A stretch of DNA of 21,588 nt from Actinomycetes bacterium (lineage in GTDB: Bacteria > Actinomycetota > Actinomycetes > Actinomycetales > Dermabacteraceae). Every line of letters starts with the position of its first letter. Within the stretch, counting starts at the first letter, position 1. The stretch lies in contig JAEWEZ010000071.1 in NCBI GenBank assembly GCA_023389045.1, positions 1-21,588 of the forward strand, read 5' to 3'. Position numbers and translations under genes: made by a program. The notes beneath the pieces were generated by a model. That model was not told the DNA's origin, made no database searches, and saw nothing but the letters and a program-made list of their open reading frames with translations. Of this stretch, positions 8,104-14,699 are shown piece by piece.

Positions 8104-8134
8104 GTGTCGGCAACACGACACGGCCCGCTATCAC
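8104..8134 (+). promoter_or_regulatory. Candidate promoter with inverted repeat before the glycosyltransferase gene
   Basis: A perfect inverted repeat GTGTCG-N6-CGACAC (8104-8121) overlaps a weak -35-like TCGGCA (8107-8112). A -10-like TATCAC follows 16 nt later (8129-8134). The arrangement resembles a promoter under repressor control. Both hexamers are poor matches, so this is tentative. Confidence 0.25.
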
Positions 8135-8166
8135 AGGGGCAAGGTGGGGCAGGGAGCGTGAGCGGC

Positions 8167-9312
8167 GTGAGGATCCTTTTCGTCGCTGAGTCCTTCTTGC
8201 CCCATATGAACGGAGTGACTAACTCGGTCCTCCGCGTCGTCGACCATTACGCGGCAGCCGGTGATGATCTGGTGATCATCGCCCCGCAGCAGCCGCGGGC
8301 CGATAAGTTCCTGCGCACCTCCTGCGGGCGCAAAATCCGGGTGCGTCGGATCCCGTCGGTTCCGCTGGCCGGTTATCCCGACGTGCGCATCGCCACCACG
8401 AGCGCCGCCTCCCTGCGCCGCCGGATCGCGGACTTCCAGCCGGATGTGGTGCATCTGGCCTCTCCGACGATCCTTGGTGGGCGTGCTGTGGTGGCGGCAC
8501 AGAAAGAGGGGGTGCCGACGGTTGCCGTCTACCAGACCGACATTCCGGGCTATACCGCGCGTTACGGGATGCCGTTCCTGGAAAGCGCTTCCTGGCAGCT
8601 GTTGAAGGACGTGCATAACCGGGCGACCCTCACGCTCGCTCCCTCGACCGCGACCCGTGAGCAGCTGGAAGCGCATGGGATCGAACGGGTGCATCTGTGG
8701 CGCCGCGGCGTGGATACCTCGCAGTTCTCACCCGCCCTGCGGGATGAGGCCCTGCGGGCGCGGTATGCGCAGCAGGGGGAGAAGCTGGTTATTTACGCCG
8801 GGCGCCTCGCCCCGGAAAAGCAGGTGAGAGATCTGCGGATCATCCACGACATGCCGGGCGTACGCCTGCTGATCGTGGGCGATGGGCCGGAGCGCGATGC
8901 TCTGCGTCGGGCCCTCCCGAGGGCGAGCTTTGCCGGGTTCCGTAGCGGCCAGGATCTTGCCGCGCACTATGCCAGCGCCGATCTGTTTATCCACCCGGGG
9001 GAGTTGGAAACCTTCGGGCAGACGATCCAGGAGGCGATGGCCTCGGGTCTGCCGGTGGTGGCGCCGCGCCGCGGTGGCCCGGTCGATCTGGTCGCGCCGA
9101 GCCGCACCGGCTGGCTGTACACCCCGGGGATGCTCGATGAACTGCGTGAAAGCGCAGCGGATCTGCTGTTTGACGATGCTAAACGTGCTGCGTTCGGTGC
9201 GACTGCCCTGGAGTCGGTGCGCAAAAGGACCTGGCCGGTGCTCGCTGAACAGTTGCGCGGCTACTACCGGCAGGCGATCGAGGCGCGTACCGGGGTGCGC
9301 GCCCGCTCCTAA
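8167..9312 (+). CDS. GT4 glycosyltransferase, probable GDP-mannose-dependent alpha-mannosyltransferase (MgtA-like)
   Basis: This retaining glycosyltransferase is expected to add mannose to a lipid acceptor at the cytoplasmic membrane face, as MgtA does in lipoglycan synthesis in corynebacteria and mycobacteria. The 381-residue product has the two-domain GT-B layout. The N-terminal domain begins RILFVAESFLPHMNGVTNSVLR, as the family does, and has 'ASPTILGG' and 'YQTDIPGY'. The C-terminal nucleotide-sugar domain has 'GRLAPEKQ' (212-219), 'IVGDGPE' and the E-x7-E motif (Glu281/Glu289 in HPGELETFGQTIQEA). I chose GTG 8167 because translation from it starts like the family, with GGGAG 10 nt upstream. 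GTG 8158 would add three residues. The kdp operon is transcribed away on the other side, and a converging gene ends 11 nt downstream. The family call is firm. The exact acceptor is inferred. Confidence 0.85.
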   Translation: MRILFVAESFLPHMNGVTNSVLRVVDHYAAAGDDLVIIAPQQPRADKFLRTSCGRKIRVRRIPSVPLAGYPDVRIATTSAASLRRRIADFQPDVVHLASPTILGGRAVVAAQKEGVPTVAVYQTDIPGYTARYGMPFLESASWQLLKDVHNRATLTLAPSTATREQLEAHGIERVHLWRRGVDTSQFSPALRDEALRARYAQQGEKLVIYAGRLAPEKQVRDLRIIHDMPGVRLLIVGDGPERDALRRALPRASFAGFRSGQDLAAHYASADLFIHPGELETFGQTIQEAMASGLPVVAPRRGGPVDLVAPSRTGWLYTPGMLDELRESAADLLFDDAKRAAFGATALESVRKRTWPVLAEQLRGYYRQAIEARTGVRARS

Positions 9313-9323
9313 CAGGGGGGCGC

Positions 9324-10031
9324 TCAGCGCACCTGGGCGAGGAATGCCTCCAGCAGCGCGCGCCACTGCGCGACGGCGTCGGTATCTGCCTGCAGGCTCG
9401 TTCCGTAGTGCTCCGGCGGGGTGTCGACGGGGCGCAGGCTCGAGGTGCGTGCCCATTCCACGACGATCTCGGCGTTGACCTCGGGATGGAACTGGGTGGC
9501 CCACAGGCAGGGGCCGCTGCGGTAGGCCTGCACCATGCCGCCGGGGCCGCCCGCCAAAAGCACGGCATCCTCGGGCAGATCCGTGATCGCATCCTGATGC
9601 CACTGGAAGACGGTGGCCTGGCGCGGCAGCGCCGAGAGCACCGGGTCTTCTTCACCCTCCGGGGTGAGGGTGATGGCGCACATTCCCACTTCGGGTTCAG
9701 CGGCTCGACCCATGCTGCCGTCCAGGGCGACCGCCGCCATTTGCGCACCGAGGCAAATGCCGAGGGTGGGCAGTTCTTCCTGGCGTGCCCGGCGGATCAG
9801 ATCCCGGGTGGGGGCGAGCCAGGCGTGGTCGGCATCTTCGCAGGCGCCCATACCGCCGCCGAGAACGATGAGCGCTGCCACCCCGTCGAGAGTCTGCGGG
9901 ATCGTCTCTCCCTCGTAGCCGCGCACCACACGTACCGGTCGGGTGCAGGTGGCGAGCACCTCCCCGAGCACACCGGGCGGGCAGTCATCCTCGTGCTGAA
10001 TCACCAGCACCTCAGCAGTCGTGGAGGTCAT
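9324..10031 (-). CDS. Class I glutamine amidotransferase domain protein (GMP-synthase-like)
   Basis: A stand-alone class I glutamine amidotransferase of 235 residues. The catalytic triad is visible: nucleophile Cys93 in GICLGAQ and His182/Glu184 in FHPE. An oxyanion-type 'LGGGMGA' loop lies near 57-63. This matches COG0518-type proteins annotated as GMP synthase-like amidotransferases, whose substrates are often unknown. They may transfer ammonia from glutamine to a partner or hydrolyse gamma-glutamyl compounds. The ATG at 10031 has no clear ribosome site. A -10-like TAGAAC lies 6 nt before it, suggesting a leaderless mRNA. It is divergent from a second, unrelated-looking class I amidotransferase, with 186 bp between them. 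Confidence 0.85.
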   Translation of the reverse strand: MTSTTAEVLVIQHEDDCPPGVLGEVLATCTRPVRVVRGYEGETIPQTLDGVAALIVLGGGMGACEDADHAWLAPTRDLIRRARQEELPTLGICLGAQMAAVALDGSMGRAAEPEVGMCAITLTPEGEEDPVLSALPRQATVFQWHQDAITDLPEDAVLLAGGPGGMVQAYRSGPCLWATQFHPEVNAEIVVEWARTSSLRPVDTPPEHYGTSLQADTDAVAQWRALLEAFLAQVR

Positions 10032-10037
10032 GCGGAA

Positions 10038-10043
10038 GTTCTA
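10038..10043 (-). promoter_or_regulatory. Candidate leaderless -10 element for the amidotransferase gene
   Basis: TAGAAC on the minus strand ends 6 nt before the ATG at 10031, which lacks a ribosome site. No good -35 is seen. This fits the -10-to-start spacing at other genes in this window, but the hexamer itself is a modest match. Confidence 0.3.
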
Positions 10044-10083
10044 TCAGGGCACGGGGCGCAGCGTGGATGTTTTCCCGACAGAC

Positions 10084-10102
10084 GTGACGCGCCGCGCGTC
10101 AC
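10084..10102. promoter_or_regulatory. Perfect dyad, candidate operator between divergent amidotransferase genes
   Basis: GTGACGCG-CCG-CGCGTCAC is an exact 8+8 bp inverted repeat with a 3-bp centre. It sits 53 bp from one start codon and 115 bp from the other. Its size and symmetry suit a dimeric helix-turn-helix repressor. No regulator gene is adjacent. Confidence 0.45.
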
Positions 10103-10156
10103 AGTCCGACACATTGTTTCGCCCGCGCCACCCTCGCGGCTTTGGATGGAGCGCAA

Positions 10157-10204
10157 TCACCCCACCACTGCGTGAACCACTCACCCCATCACTGCGTGAA
10201 CCAC
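10157..10204 (+). repeat. Two tandem 24-bp repeats just upstream of the C26 peptidase gene
   Basis: Two adjacent copies of a 24-bp unit (consensus begins TCACCCCAYCACTGCGTGAA, then CCAC) differ at one position. The second copy abuts the GGAAGG ribosome site of the gene at 10218, ending 13 nt before its ATG. The array therefore lies in the promoter or 5' leader. Exact duplication suggests recent slippage or paired binding sites spaced by about two helical turns. Confidence 0.85.
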
Positions 10205-10217
10205 GGAAGGACCAGTC

Positions 10218-10970
10218 ATGGCGCAGCACCGCACCGCCCGTCGCCCGCTTATCGGCGTCACCGCGGGGTCGAGCACCATGATGTCCGGCGCCTGGGCAGG
10301 CCATGACGCGGTCACCCTCACCACCCACTACGTCACAGCCCTGCGCGCAGCGGGAGCACGGGTCGTGATCCTCGCACCCCAGGAGGAATGGAGCACCGAG
10401 GAACTCTCCGAGCTCGACGCCATCGTGCTCACCGGCGGAACCGACGTCGATCCCGCCCGCTACGGAAAGCACCTGGAAAGCACCGGTTTTGCCCCCGACC
10501 CGGAGCGCGACGCCTTCGAAATCGCCCTCTACCGCACCGCCCGCCAGATCAACCTCCCGGTGCTCGGGATCTGCCGCGGCCTGCAGCTCATCGTGATCGC
10601 CGAAGGCGGCAGCCTTCACTCCCACCTCCCGGTGGATCTGCCCGCCTGCCCGCGCACGGACACCACCCCGACCACGGTTGAGGTCAGCACCCGGATCGAC
10701 TCGGATGTCGCGCTCGCCCTGGGGGAGAGGACCGAGGTGACCGCCTTCCACCACCAGGGCATCGACCGCGTGCCTGCCGCCTTGCGCGTGGTGGCACGCC
10801 ACCGCAGCGGGCTGCCCTTAGCGGTCGAAGGTCGCGAAGGGGCTCTTCTGCTCGGGGTGCAGTGGCATCCGGAACTGGATCTCGATGGGCACGGACTGTT
10901 CCGTGCGCTGGTGACAGCGGTCGCATCGCGAGCCGAAGTCGGCACAATCCCCGCACCTGGTCTACGATGA
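10218..10970 (+). CDS. Gamma-glutamyl-GABA hydrolase (PuuD-like), peptidase family C26
   Basis: A class I glutamine-amidotransferase-like hydrolase expected to cut gamma-glutamyl amide bonds, as PuuD does with gamma-glutamyl-GABA in putrescine breakdown. The 250 residues show the family order: N-terminal 'PLIGVTAGSS', 'IVLTGGTDVDPARYG' (69-83), 'DPERDAFE' (94-101), the nucleophile elbow GICRGLQ with Cys119, and the triad partners His217/Glu219 in QWHPE. The ATG at 10218 has GGAAGG 7 nt upstream. No other putrescine genes are nearby, so the physiological substrate is uncertain. Related C26 enzymes act on other gamma-glutamyl compounds. It is divergent from the amidotransferase at 9324-10031. 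Confidence 0.87.
   Translation: MAQHRTARRPLIGVTAGSSTMMSGAWAGHDAVTLTTHYVTALRAAGARVVILAPQEEWSTEELSELDAIVLTGGTDVDPARYGKHLESTGFAPDPERDAFEIALYRTARQINLPVLGICRGLQLIVIAEGGSLHSHLPVDLPACPRTDTTPTTVEVSTRIDSDVALALGERTEVTAFHHQGIDRVPAALRVVARHRSGLPLAVEGREGALLLGVQWHPELDLDGHGLFRALVTAVASRAEVGTIPAPGLR
10939..10968 (+). promoter_or_regulatory. Candidate promoter inside the end of the C26 gene
   Basis: TCGGCA (10939-10944) and TACGAT (10963-10968), separated by 18 nt, each match four of six sigma-70 consensus positions. Transcription would begin near 10975 and give the 77-residue membrane protein a leader of about 190 nt. Tentative. Confidence 0.3.
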
Positions 10971-10975
10971 GGGAG

Positions 10976-11168
10976 ATCGGCGCTGTGCGCCGGGACATCC
11001 TCGCGTGCCCCGTGAGGCCCCGCCCCGTGCTGCACATCCCACCCCGCTGCTCCTGAGCCATCAGCCACTAACCTGCCAGTGCCCGCGATGCAGCACCGGG
11101 ATTCCGCGTCGACACCGATCTGATCAGACCCCGTGACCTCCGTCGTGTCCTCCAAGGAGTAGCCCGCT
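10976..11168 (+). promoter_or_regulatory. Long, potentially structured 5' leader
   Basis: There is no reading frame of note here. It holds a hairpin CGGCGC-TGT-GCGCCG (10978-10992) and a long-range 8-bp complement GTGCTGCA/TGCAGCAC (11027-11034 with 11089-11096). It also has a palindrome TCTGATCAGA (11119-11128) and two anti-Shine-Dalgarno stretches, ACCTCC (11136-11141) and TCCTCC (11148-11153). The first of these could pair with the AAGGAG ribosome site at 11154-11159. A translation-control leader is possible. It matches no riboswitch class I can recognise. Confidence 0.3.
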
Positions 11169-11402
11169 ATGAGCACCGAGAAGCACAGCGCTGAGACCCC
11201 CGGCCCCGCCGCTCATGAGGCGACCTCCGAGGGCAACAGCCTCATCGTCAGCCTCGTGCTGTTCCTCGTGCTCTTTGGCCTCTTCGTGGCCGGCCTGTAC
11301 ATCATGAGCCTCTTCACCCCGGTGACCTTCACCGTCGGCACCCTCCTGTGCATCCTGGCTCTGTACCTCTCCTTCGACACGGTGCCGCGCTTCCTGAGCT
11401 GA
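11169..11402 (+). CDS. Small two-helix membrane protein, unknown function
   Basis: A 77-residue protein I do not recognise. Residues 1-23 are hydrophilic and Glu/His/Ala-rich. Two hydrophobic helices follow (about 24-47 and 51-69), joined by a short 'MSLFTPVTF' turn, with a short tail ending PRFLS. The N-terminus is probably cytoplasmic, but charge bias is weak. The ribosome site AAGGAG lies 9 nt before the ATG, so translation is likely. It stands between the C26 gene and a strong terminator hairpin and converges on deoD. It may form its own transcription unit with the unusually long leader. No function can be assigned from sequence. Confidence 0.7.
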   Translation: MSTEKHSAETPGPAAHEATSEGNSLIVSLVLFLVLFGLFVAGLYIMSLFTPVTFTVGTLLCILALYLSFDTVPRFLS

Positions 11403-11478
11403 ATGCCCTCGCTCGCGGCTGCGGTGAGAGACCTCAGCCCGGCACCACGAACCCAGCAGCACAAACCAGGCAGCTAAA

Positions 11479-11517
11479 CGCAGGGGCCGTCGCGGAATCT
11501 CCGCGACGGCCCCTGCG
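11479..11517. terminator. Strong bidirectional terminator hairpin
   Basis: A perfect 18-bp GC-rich inverted repeat with a 3-nt ATC loop stands between two converging genes (the 77-residue protein on plus, deoD on minus), 77 bp and 41 bp from their stop codons. There is no U-tract. The length and perfection of the stem still make it the clearest terminator in the window, serving both directions. Confidence 0.85.
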
Positions 11518-11557
11518 CTATCCCCGGCATGGTCGGGGGCCCGCACCGGGCGGGGTA

Positions 11558-12292
11558 TTAGTCGTTGGCGCGGCCGGTCTTCTCTTCGAGTCGCACAATC
11601 GTCTCCAGGGCCATGACCATCATGTCCTCGAAGGTTTCCTGACGCTCCTGCGCGCTCGTCTCCTCCCCGGTGATGAGGTGATCGGAGACGGTGCAGATCG
11701 CCAGGGCGCGGCGCCCGAACTGTGCAGCGAGCGTGTACAGCGCCGCGGCTTCCATCTCCACGCCCAGCACGTTGTAGCCGGCGAGGGTCGAGGCGATGGT
11801 CTTATTCGGGTTGTAGAACTGGTCCGAGGAGAACAGGCCACCGGCCACCATCGGCAGCAGGCGCTCATCGGACACATCGGCGGCCAGGCGCAGCAGCTCG
11901 AAATCAGCGGCCGGGGCGTAGGTGACATCCCCGAAGCGCGGGCGGTTCATCGCCGAATCCGTCGAGGCTGCCACCCCGAGGATCACATCGCGCACCTTGA
12001 CCCGCTCCGAGAGCGCGCCGCAGGTGCCCACGCGAATGATGGTCTGCACGTCGTATTCGGCGAACAGTTCATGGGCGTAAATCCCAATCGAGGGCTGCCC
12101 CATTCCCGAACCCTGCGCGCTGATCCGCACGCCCTTATAGGTTCCGGTGTAGCCGAGCATCCCGCGCACATCGTTGTACTGCACGGGGTCTTCCAGGAAG
12201 GTTTCAGCGATCCAGCGAGCCCGGTAGGGGTCGCCGGGCATGAGGACGTGGGGAGCGATCTGGCCGGGAATGGCACCGATATGAGTTGACAT
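11558..12292 (-). CDS. deoD: DeoD-type purine nucleoside phosphorylase
   Basis: Cytosolic enzyme of purine salvage: (deoxy)ribonucleoside plus phosphate gives free base plus (deoxy)ribose 1-phosphate. The 244-residue product aligns throughout with hexameric E. coli DeoD. It has His4 near the N-terminus, LMPGDPYRAR with Gly20 and Arg24 (phosphate binding), NDVRGMLG, RVGTCGA, the nucleoside-binding GVEMEA (177-182), and general acid Asp204 in TVSDH. The start is fixed by the family N-terminus (STHIGA). No ribosome site precedes the ATG. TAGGCT on the minus strand ends 6 nt before it, suggesting leaderless transcription. The gene is monocistronic here, closed by the hairpin at 11479-11517. Confidence 0.95.
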   Translation of the reverse strand: MSTHIGAIPGQIAPHVLMPGDPYRARWIAETFLEDPVQYNDVRGMLGYTGTYKGVRISAQGSGMGQPSIGIYAHELFAEYDVQTIIRVGTCGALSERVKVRDVILGVAASTDSAMNRPRFGDVTYAPAADFELLRLAADVSDERLLPMVAGGLFSSDQFYNPNKTIASTLAGYNVLGVEMEAAALYTLAAQFGRRALAICTVSDHLITGEETSAQERQETFEDMMVMALETIVRLEEKTGRAND

Positions 12293-12298
12293 GGGGAC

Positions 12299-12328
12299 AG
12301 CCTACGGCGCGACCCGCGCGCATGCGCG
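12299..12328 (-). promoter_or_regulatory. deoD -10 candidate and adjacent palindrome
   Basis: TAGGCT (minus strand, 12299-12304) lies 6 nt before the deoD ATG, the spacing expected if transcription starts at the start codon. Thirteen bp further upstream is the perfect 12-bp palindrome CGCGCATGCGCG (12317-12328), placed where a repressor would block the -35 region. No recognisable -35 is present. The rest of 12329-12450 shows only G-rich runs. Confidence 0.35.
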
Positions 12329-12442
12329 GTCCAAATACTTGACTGCGCACGGTCCCGCGGCTCCTCGGGGCGCGATGGGGTGGTGGGGCCGACGGTGGGG
12401 TGAGCCTGCCGCACCGTGCTGGATCACATGCCCTTCAGGCCC

Positions 12443-12470
12443 TGGTCAGCGCCCTTCTCTCTGGGACAAT
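12443..12470 (+). promoter_or_regulatory. Candidate leaderless promoter of the MFS gene
   Basis: TGGTCA (12443-12448) and GACAAT (12465-12470) are 16 nt apart. The -10-like hexamer ends 7 nt before ATG 12478, which has no ribosome site. This fits transcription starting at or next to the start codon. Confidence 0.4.
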
Positions 12471-12477
12471 AAGCACG

Positions 12478-13914
12478 ATGCCCTCCCACGATGCCGACCC
12501 ACCCCTCGCGCGCTCCGCACCGGCCAGCCCATCGCACGCTGCGAACCCGTCGAACACTGCGAACCCGTCGAACACTGCGAGCCCGACGAATACTGCGAGC
12601 CCGTCGGGGGTGCCTGCCGCCGGTGCGCTCCGGGGCTCCGCCGCGCCGTCCCCCTCGAACCACGCGGCAGTCCGGCGTGCCCGCTGGGCCGTGAGCCTGA
12701 TCTTCTTCCTCAACGGCACCTCGTTCTGCGCGATCCTTCCGCGCTACCCCGAACTGGTCGAGCACCTCGAGCTCAGCAAAGCCGCCTTTGGCCTCGCCGT
12801 GGGGCTCGGGCCGATCGGGGGACTGCTCGCCGGGCTACTCGCCGCACGACTGATGCGCACCATAGGCTCCGGCCGCACCGCCATCGCCTTCCAAATCTTC
12901 GCCTCCACCAGCCATCTTCTGATCTATATCTCGTCTTCGTGGCTGTGGCTGGCTCTCGCCCTCATGATCTCGAGCGCGGTGGATGCGATCACCGATATTG
13001 CGATGAACGCCCATGGGATGCGGGTCGAGCGCCGCTACCGGCGCTCCATGATGAACAGCTTCCACGGTTTCTGGTCGCTCGGTGCGGTGACCGGCGGTCT
13101 GCTGGGGGCCGGGGCCGCGCAGATTGGCATGGCGCTGTGGCTACAGGGCCTGCTCGGTCTAGTGCTCTTCGCAGTCCTCGCCTTGGTCGCCCACAGCATG
13201 ATCCTTCCCGGCCCGGACTCCACCGAACGGGAGATCGCCTCCCCGGCCGCTGCCTCCGCGCAGGACATCCCCGCCGATCCCGTGCCCACCGGCCGGATGG
13301 TGGCGGGAGCGAGCCTGCGAGGGCTCGCCCTGATCCTTGCCCTCGGCATGATGCTGGTCTTCGCAGGCTCCGTGGAGGACGCGGCAAGCACCTGGGGAGC
13401 CCTCCTCATGGGAACCACCTACGGGGTGGGCCCCTTCGTGGCCGGTCTCGCCTTCGTTGCCATGCAGGCGGCACAGATGACCGGGCGCTTCCTGGGCGAC
13501 CGGATCGTGGATCGCCTCGGGGATCGCACCACTGCGCGTTTGGGAGCACTTATCACCGCCGCCGGTATGAGCCTCGCCCTGCTCATTCCGCACCCGGCCA
13601 TCGCCATTGCCGGTTTCGCTGCCGCCGGCTGGGGTGTGGCCACGCTCTTCCCCGCCGCTTTCCGAGCCGCCGACGATATGCCCGGCGTTCCGCCCGGAGT
13701 GGGCATCACCCTGGTGGGGTGGCTTGCCCGGATCGGCTTCTTCCTCAGCCCGCCGGTGGTCGGCGCCCTCGCCGATCAGCTGGGCCTGCACCGCGCCCTC
13801 TGGCTGGTTCCGCTGTACGCGCTGGGGATCCTTATCCTCTCCGGGGCGCTGGCGCAGCGGAGGAGCGGAGAGGAACTAGCGCCTGCCGCCAGCACCGAGC
13901 ATGCGGGGCGGTAA
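12478..13914 (+). CDS. Major facilitator superfamily transporter, YbjJ-like
   Basis: A 12-helix MFS permease of 478 residues, probably a proton-driven exporter. After a disordered, Ser/Pro/Ala/Asn-rich cytoplasmic tail (1-68), TM1 starts at 'RWAVSLIFFLNG'. The segment MNAHGMRVERRYRRSMMNSFHGFWSLG between the N-lobe helices closely resembles the YbjJ family. A central loop (about 240-275) separates the lobes, and 'GRFLGDRIVDRLGDR' is the C-lobe counterpart of the MFS A-motif. I start it at 12478, with a -10-like GACAAT 7 nt upstream. An ATG-less extension to 12400 is open but would run through the probable promoter. The tail contains hexapeptide repeats encoded by 18-bp tandem units. It is divergent from deoD with 185 bp between. 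The substrate is unknown. Confidence 0.85.
   Translation: MPSHDADPPLARSAPASPSHAANPSNTANPSNTASPTNTASPSGVPAAGALRGSAAPSPSNHAAVRRARWAVSLIFFLNGTSFCAILPRYPELVEHLELSKAAFGLAVGLGPIGGLLAGLLAARLMRTIGSGRTAIAFQIFASTSHLLIYISSSWLWLALALMISSAVDAITDIAMNAHGMRVERRYRRSMMNSFHGFWSLGAVTGGLLGAGAAQIGMALWLQGLLGLVLFAVLALVAHSMILPGPDSTEREIASPAAASAQDIPADPVPTGRMVAGASLRGLALILALGMMLVFAGSVEDAASTWGALLMGTTYGVGPFVAGLAFVAMQAAQMTGRFLGDRIVDRLGDRTTARLGALITAAGMSLALLIPHPAIAIAGFAAAGWGVATLFPAAFRAADDMPGVPPGVGITLVGWLARIGFFLSPPVVGALADQLGLHRALWLVPLYALGILILSGALAQRRSGEELAPAASTEHAGR
12526..12609 (+). repeat. 18-bp tandem repeat coding for a hexapeptide array
   Basis: Four full 18-bp units (12526-12543, 12544-12561, 12562-12579, 12580-12597) and a 12-bp partial fifth lie in frame inside the MFS gene. 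They encode SPSHAA, NPSNTA, NPSNTA, SPTNTA and SPSG. Units 2 and 3 are identical in DNA, and the outer ones are diverged. This is the pattern of slippage expansion in the disordered cytoplasmic tail. Confidence 0.9.
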
Positions 13915-13928
13915 AGCCTCTGGGTTTT

Positions 13929-13945
13929 CGCCTGCCGTGCAGGCG
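13929..13945. terminator. Weak hairpin between converging MFS and yciO genes
   Basis: CGCCTGC-CGT-GCAGGCG forms a perfect 7-bp stem with a 3-nt loop, 14 nt after the MFS stop and 50 nt beyond the yciO stop. No U-tract lies on the correct side for either gene, so it is only a possible terminator. Confidence 0.4.
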
Positions 13946-13994
13946 GGTCTATTCAGCTCGGCACCGCCGATGAGAGGGCTCGGCTCAGCAGCAC

Positions 13995-14654
13995 TCAGCC
14001 CAGCAGCATGGAGACATCACCGGCGCCTTCTCTCAGCACCTCCGCCTCCTTACCGGACAGGTCGATCACGCTCGTCGGCTCCGTGGACACTTCACCGGCG
14101 TCGATGATCGCATCGAGCTGGTCTCCCAACTCTTCCTGCACCACCCAGGCCTCTCGCGGCGGCTCCTCCTGGGAAGGCAATAGCAGCGTCGAGGACACAA
14201 TCGGTTCCCCGAGCGCCGCGAGCAGAGCATGCGTCACCCGGTGATCCGGAATCCGCACACCCACCGTGCGTTTCTTCGGGTGACTCATCCGCCGCGGCAC
14301 CTCTTTCGTAGCCGGCAGGATGAAGGTGTACGGCCCGGGCGTCGAGTTCTTGACCAGTCGGAACACGGGATTCGAGACGATCACGAACTGGGCGAGCTGC
14401 GCGAAATCCGCGCACACCAGCGTGAAGTGATGGTTCTGCCCCACCTGCCGGATCCGGCGAATCCGATCCAGCGGCTCATGCGCATCCAGGGTGCAGCCCA
14501 GGGCGTAGCCGGAATCGGTGGGGTAGGCGATCAGGCCGCCCTCACGCAGAATCTCCACCGCCTGATCGACCAGACGGGGCTGCGGATCCACCGGATGAAT
14601 CTCCAGGTAGCGCGGGTGCCGACGCTGCGATGCGGAACTCGTTCGAGGGGCCAT
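13995..14654 (-). CDS. yciO: YciO, Sua5/YrdC-family protein (threonylcarbamoyl-AMP synthase-like)
   Basis: A 219-residue member of the Sua5/YciO/YrdC family, which binds double-stranded RNA/tRNA and, in Sua5/TsaC, makes threonylcarbamoyl-AMP for the t6A tRNA modification. The sequence follows the YciO branch: 'VDQAVEILREGGLIAYPTDSGYALGC', 'RIRRIRQ', 'FTLVCADF', 'STPGPYTFIL', 'TKEVPRRM', 'GVRIPDH', 'GEPIVSSTL', 'PTSVIDLS' and the closing 'VLREGAGD'. The YciO branch has weaker or debated activity, so a tRNA role is inference. ATG 14654 has a -10-like TATACC 7 nt upstream. The GAGG next to the ATG is too close to act as a ribosome site. It converges with the MFS gene. Confidence 0.9.
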   Translation of the reverse strand: MAPRTSSASQRRHPRYLEIHPVDPQPRLVDQAVEILREGGLIAYPTDSGYALGCTLDAHEPLDRIRRIRQVGQNHHFTLVCADFAQLAQFVIVSNPVFRLVKNSTPGPYTFILPATKEVPRRMSHPKKRTVGVRIPDHRVTHALLAALGEPIVSSTLLLPSQEEPPREAWVVQEELGDQLDAIIDAGEVSTEPTSVIDLSGKEAEVLREGAGDVSMLLG

Positions 14655-14661
14655 GCCTCAG

Positions 14662-14667
14662 GGTATA
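14662..14667 (-). promoter_or_regulatory. Candidate leaderless -10 of yciO
   Basis: TATACC on the minus strand, 7 nt before the yciO ATG, in a 45-bp gap after the stop of the DUF952 gene. This suggests yciO can be transcribed on its own as a leaderless mRNA in addition to any read-through. Confidence 0.4.
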
Positions 14668-14699
14668 ACCGGTGAGGTGCCCGACGGGGAGACGAAGGC

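Noticed and set aside
7949..8157. A c-di-AMP (ydaO-type) riboswitch upstream of the kdp operon
   Set aside because: The leader is short, and I could not find the conserved core of that class. Only one small hairpin is evident.
9320..9330. GCGCTCAGCGC palindrome between converging genes, considered as a terminator
   Set aside because: The arms are only 5 bp with a one-base centre, so it cannot form a stable RNA hairpin. It also overlaps the stop codon of the minus-strand gene.
12339..12344. TTGACT on the plus strand, a near-perfect -35 before the MFS gene
   Set aside because: No -10-like hexamer lies 16-19 nt downstream, and the MFS start has a better placed leaderless element.
12291..13973. 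560-codon plus-strand frame overlapping the MFS gene in another frame
   Set aside because: Its translation is Arg/Pro-rich with no hydrophobic helices. The alternative frame gives a clean 12-helix transporter.
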